6,458 bases of DNA from an uncultured Bacteroidia bacterium (GTDB taxonomy: Bacteria > Bacteroidota > Bacteroidia > Bacteroidales > UBA932). Location of the stretch: NCBI GenBank assembly GCA_902767465.1, contig CACXHM010000141.1, positions 1 through 6,458 of the forward strand, given 5' to 3'. Numbering within the stretch: position 1 is the first letter of the stretch; the number at the start of each line of letters is the position of its first letter. The notes beneath the pieces were generated by a model, which was given only the letters and a program-made list of their open reading frames with translations, was not told where the DNA came from and searched no databases. Positions 5,407-6,458 of the stretch are shown piece after piece. The position numbers were made by a program, and so were the translations under genes.

Positions 5407-6458
5407 TTATTTAGCGTATGCAACTGAACGTGTCTCCCTGATTACGGTGATCTTCACCTGTCCGGGATAGGTCATCTCGTCCTGGATACGCTGGGCGATA
5501 TCGGAAGAGAGGCGGTTGGCATCATCGTCGCTGACCTGTTCAGCGCCCACGATTACACGAAGTTCACGGCCTGCCTGGATTGCATAGGACTTGGTGACTC
5601 CCGGATAGGATGCCGCCAGGTCCTCCATTCCTTTAAGGCGCTTGATATACGATTCTATCACCTCCCTTCGTGCTCCGGGACGGGCACCGGAAATGGCATC
5701 GGCCACCAGCACAATGGGCGAAATTGTGGATGTCATTTCCATTTCTTCATGGTGTGCACCGATGGCATTCACGATTTCGGGGCGCTCCTTGTACTGCTCC
5801 GCGAGCTTGGCACCCAGGAGAGCATGCGGCAGATCGGGATCATCATCAGAAACCTTGCCTATATCGTGAAGAAGACCGGCACGTTTGGCAATCTTGGGAT
5901 TAAGACCAAGTTCGGAGGCCATCACTGCAGCAATATTGGCGACTTCACGTGAGTGCTGCAAAAGGTTTTGTCCATAAGAAGAACGGTATTTCATGCGCCC
6001 TATAAGCTTCACGAGTTCGATATTAAGTCCGTGAATGCCGAGATCTATGCAGGTGCGCTTTCCCGTTTCAAGGATTTCATCTTCGAGCTGCTTGCTCACT
6101 TTTGCAACGACCTCTTCTATACGTGCAGGATGGATACGTCCGTCTATCACCAATTGATGGAGAGCCAGACGTGCAACTTCACGACGGACGGGATCGAAAG
6201 CGGACAGCATAATCGCATCAGGTGTGTCGTCAACCACAATCTCAACTCCGGTGGCAGCTTCGAGCGCACGGATGTTGCGACCTTCGCGGCCTATGATACG
6301 GCCCTTGATCTCATCATTGTCAATGGGAAAAGTGGTGACGGCATTTTCGATGGCGGTCTCCGTGGCAGTACGCTGTATGGTATTGATAACTATACGCTTA
6401 GCCTCTTTGGCAGCATTTAGCCTCGCATCGTCCATGGTGTCGTTGATATAGGCCTGGG
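5407..6458 (-). CDS. rny: Ribonuclease Y (5' end outside the window)
   Basis: C-terminal two thirds of RNase Y, the membrane-anchored endoribonuclease that starts decay and processing of many mRNAs. The frame is open to the window edge; reading through 6458 adds QAYINDT before the internal Met at 6435, so that Met is not the start. About 349 of the usual 510-520 residues are present; the N-terminal membrane anchor and most of the coiled coil are missing because of the window edge. Numbering from Met 6435: the KH domain has its GxxG loop in GRIIGREGRN (49-52) and extends to about residue 110. The HD hydrolase domain has H161 (LLQHSREVA), the HD pair H190-D191 in GLLHDIGKV, HH at 228-229 and D246 in VLVADAISGARPGARRE. 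The family-typical C-terminal domain ends in VKITVIRETRSVAYAK. All HD metal ligands are kept, so activity is expected. The dsbD gene follows after 6 nt. Confidence 0.96.
   Translation of the reverse strand, partial: QAYINDTMDDARLNAAKEAKRIVINTIQRTATETAIENAVTTFPIDNDEIKGRIIGREGRNIRALEAATGVEIVVDDTPDAIMLSAFDPVRREVARLALHQLVIDGRIHPARIEEVVAKVSKQLEDEILETGKRTCIDLGIHGLNIELVKLIGRMKYRSSYGQNLLQHSREVANIAAVMASELGLNPKIAKRAGLLHDIGKVSDDDPDLPHALLGAKLAEQYKERPEIVNAIGAHHEEMEMTSTISPIVLVADAISGARPGARREVIESYIKRLKGMEDLAASYPGVTKSYAIQAGRELRVIVGAEQVSDDDANRLSSDIAQRIQDEMTYPGQVKITVIRETRSVAYAK

Noticed and set aside
5953..6420. 155-codon + strand open frame opposite RNase Y
   Set aside because: It lies wholly opposite the conserved KH and HD regions of RNase Y and has no supporting motif.
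6433..6435. ATG as the start of the RNase Y gene
   Set aside because: The frame stays open to the window edge, and RNase Y is normally about 170 residues longer at the N-terminus, so this Met is internal.

Overview
The window looks like chromosomal DNA from a Bacteroidota (probably Bacteroidales) bacterium of moderate GC content. Three things suggest this. No gene has a clear Shine-Dalgarno sequence. There is a short lipoprotein with the Bacteroidales-style Cys-Ser-Lys-Lys-Asp-Asp start to its mature part. A TTG/TTACTTTG element resembling the Bacteroides sigma factor consensus precedes that lipoprotein. The assignment is inferred from these traits and the protein families, not from a search.

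The left half (1-2984, + strand) is a tightly packed purine nucleoside salvage operon. It holds the last 12 codons of an unidentified gene (1-39), an amidohydrolase of the 5-methylthioadenosine/S-adenosylhomocysteine deaminase family (39-1316), and two tandem purine nucleoside phosphorylase paralogs (1322-2149 and 2151-2984). The junctions are a 1-nt stop/start overlap, 5 nt and 1 nt. The deaminase would turn MTA, SAH or 5'-deoxyadenosine into the inosine form, and the phosphorylases would release the base and a (5-substituted) ribose-1-phosphate. The two phosphorylases are about 61% identical over their first 236 residues (hand count). They differ at the base-recognition position: Asn236 in the first, as in 6-oxopurine enzymes, and Asp236 in the second, as in adenine-type MTA phosphorylases. 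Both lack the His that contacts the ribose 5'-OH in human PNP. This is the most interesting signal in the window.

The middle (2970-3533, - strand) is one small, AT-rich lipoprotein gene of unknown function. It converges on the second phosphorylase with a 15-bp tail overlap and has its own likely promoter in the 85-bp gap at 3534-3618.

The right part (3619-6458, - strand) holds rny (RNase Y, 5' end outside the window) followed 6 nt later by a DsbD-type transmembrane thiol reductant transporter with an unusually short N-terminal periplasmic domain. I saw no RNA gene, CRISPR array, insertion sequence or origin, and no gene-free stretch longer than 85 bp.
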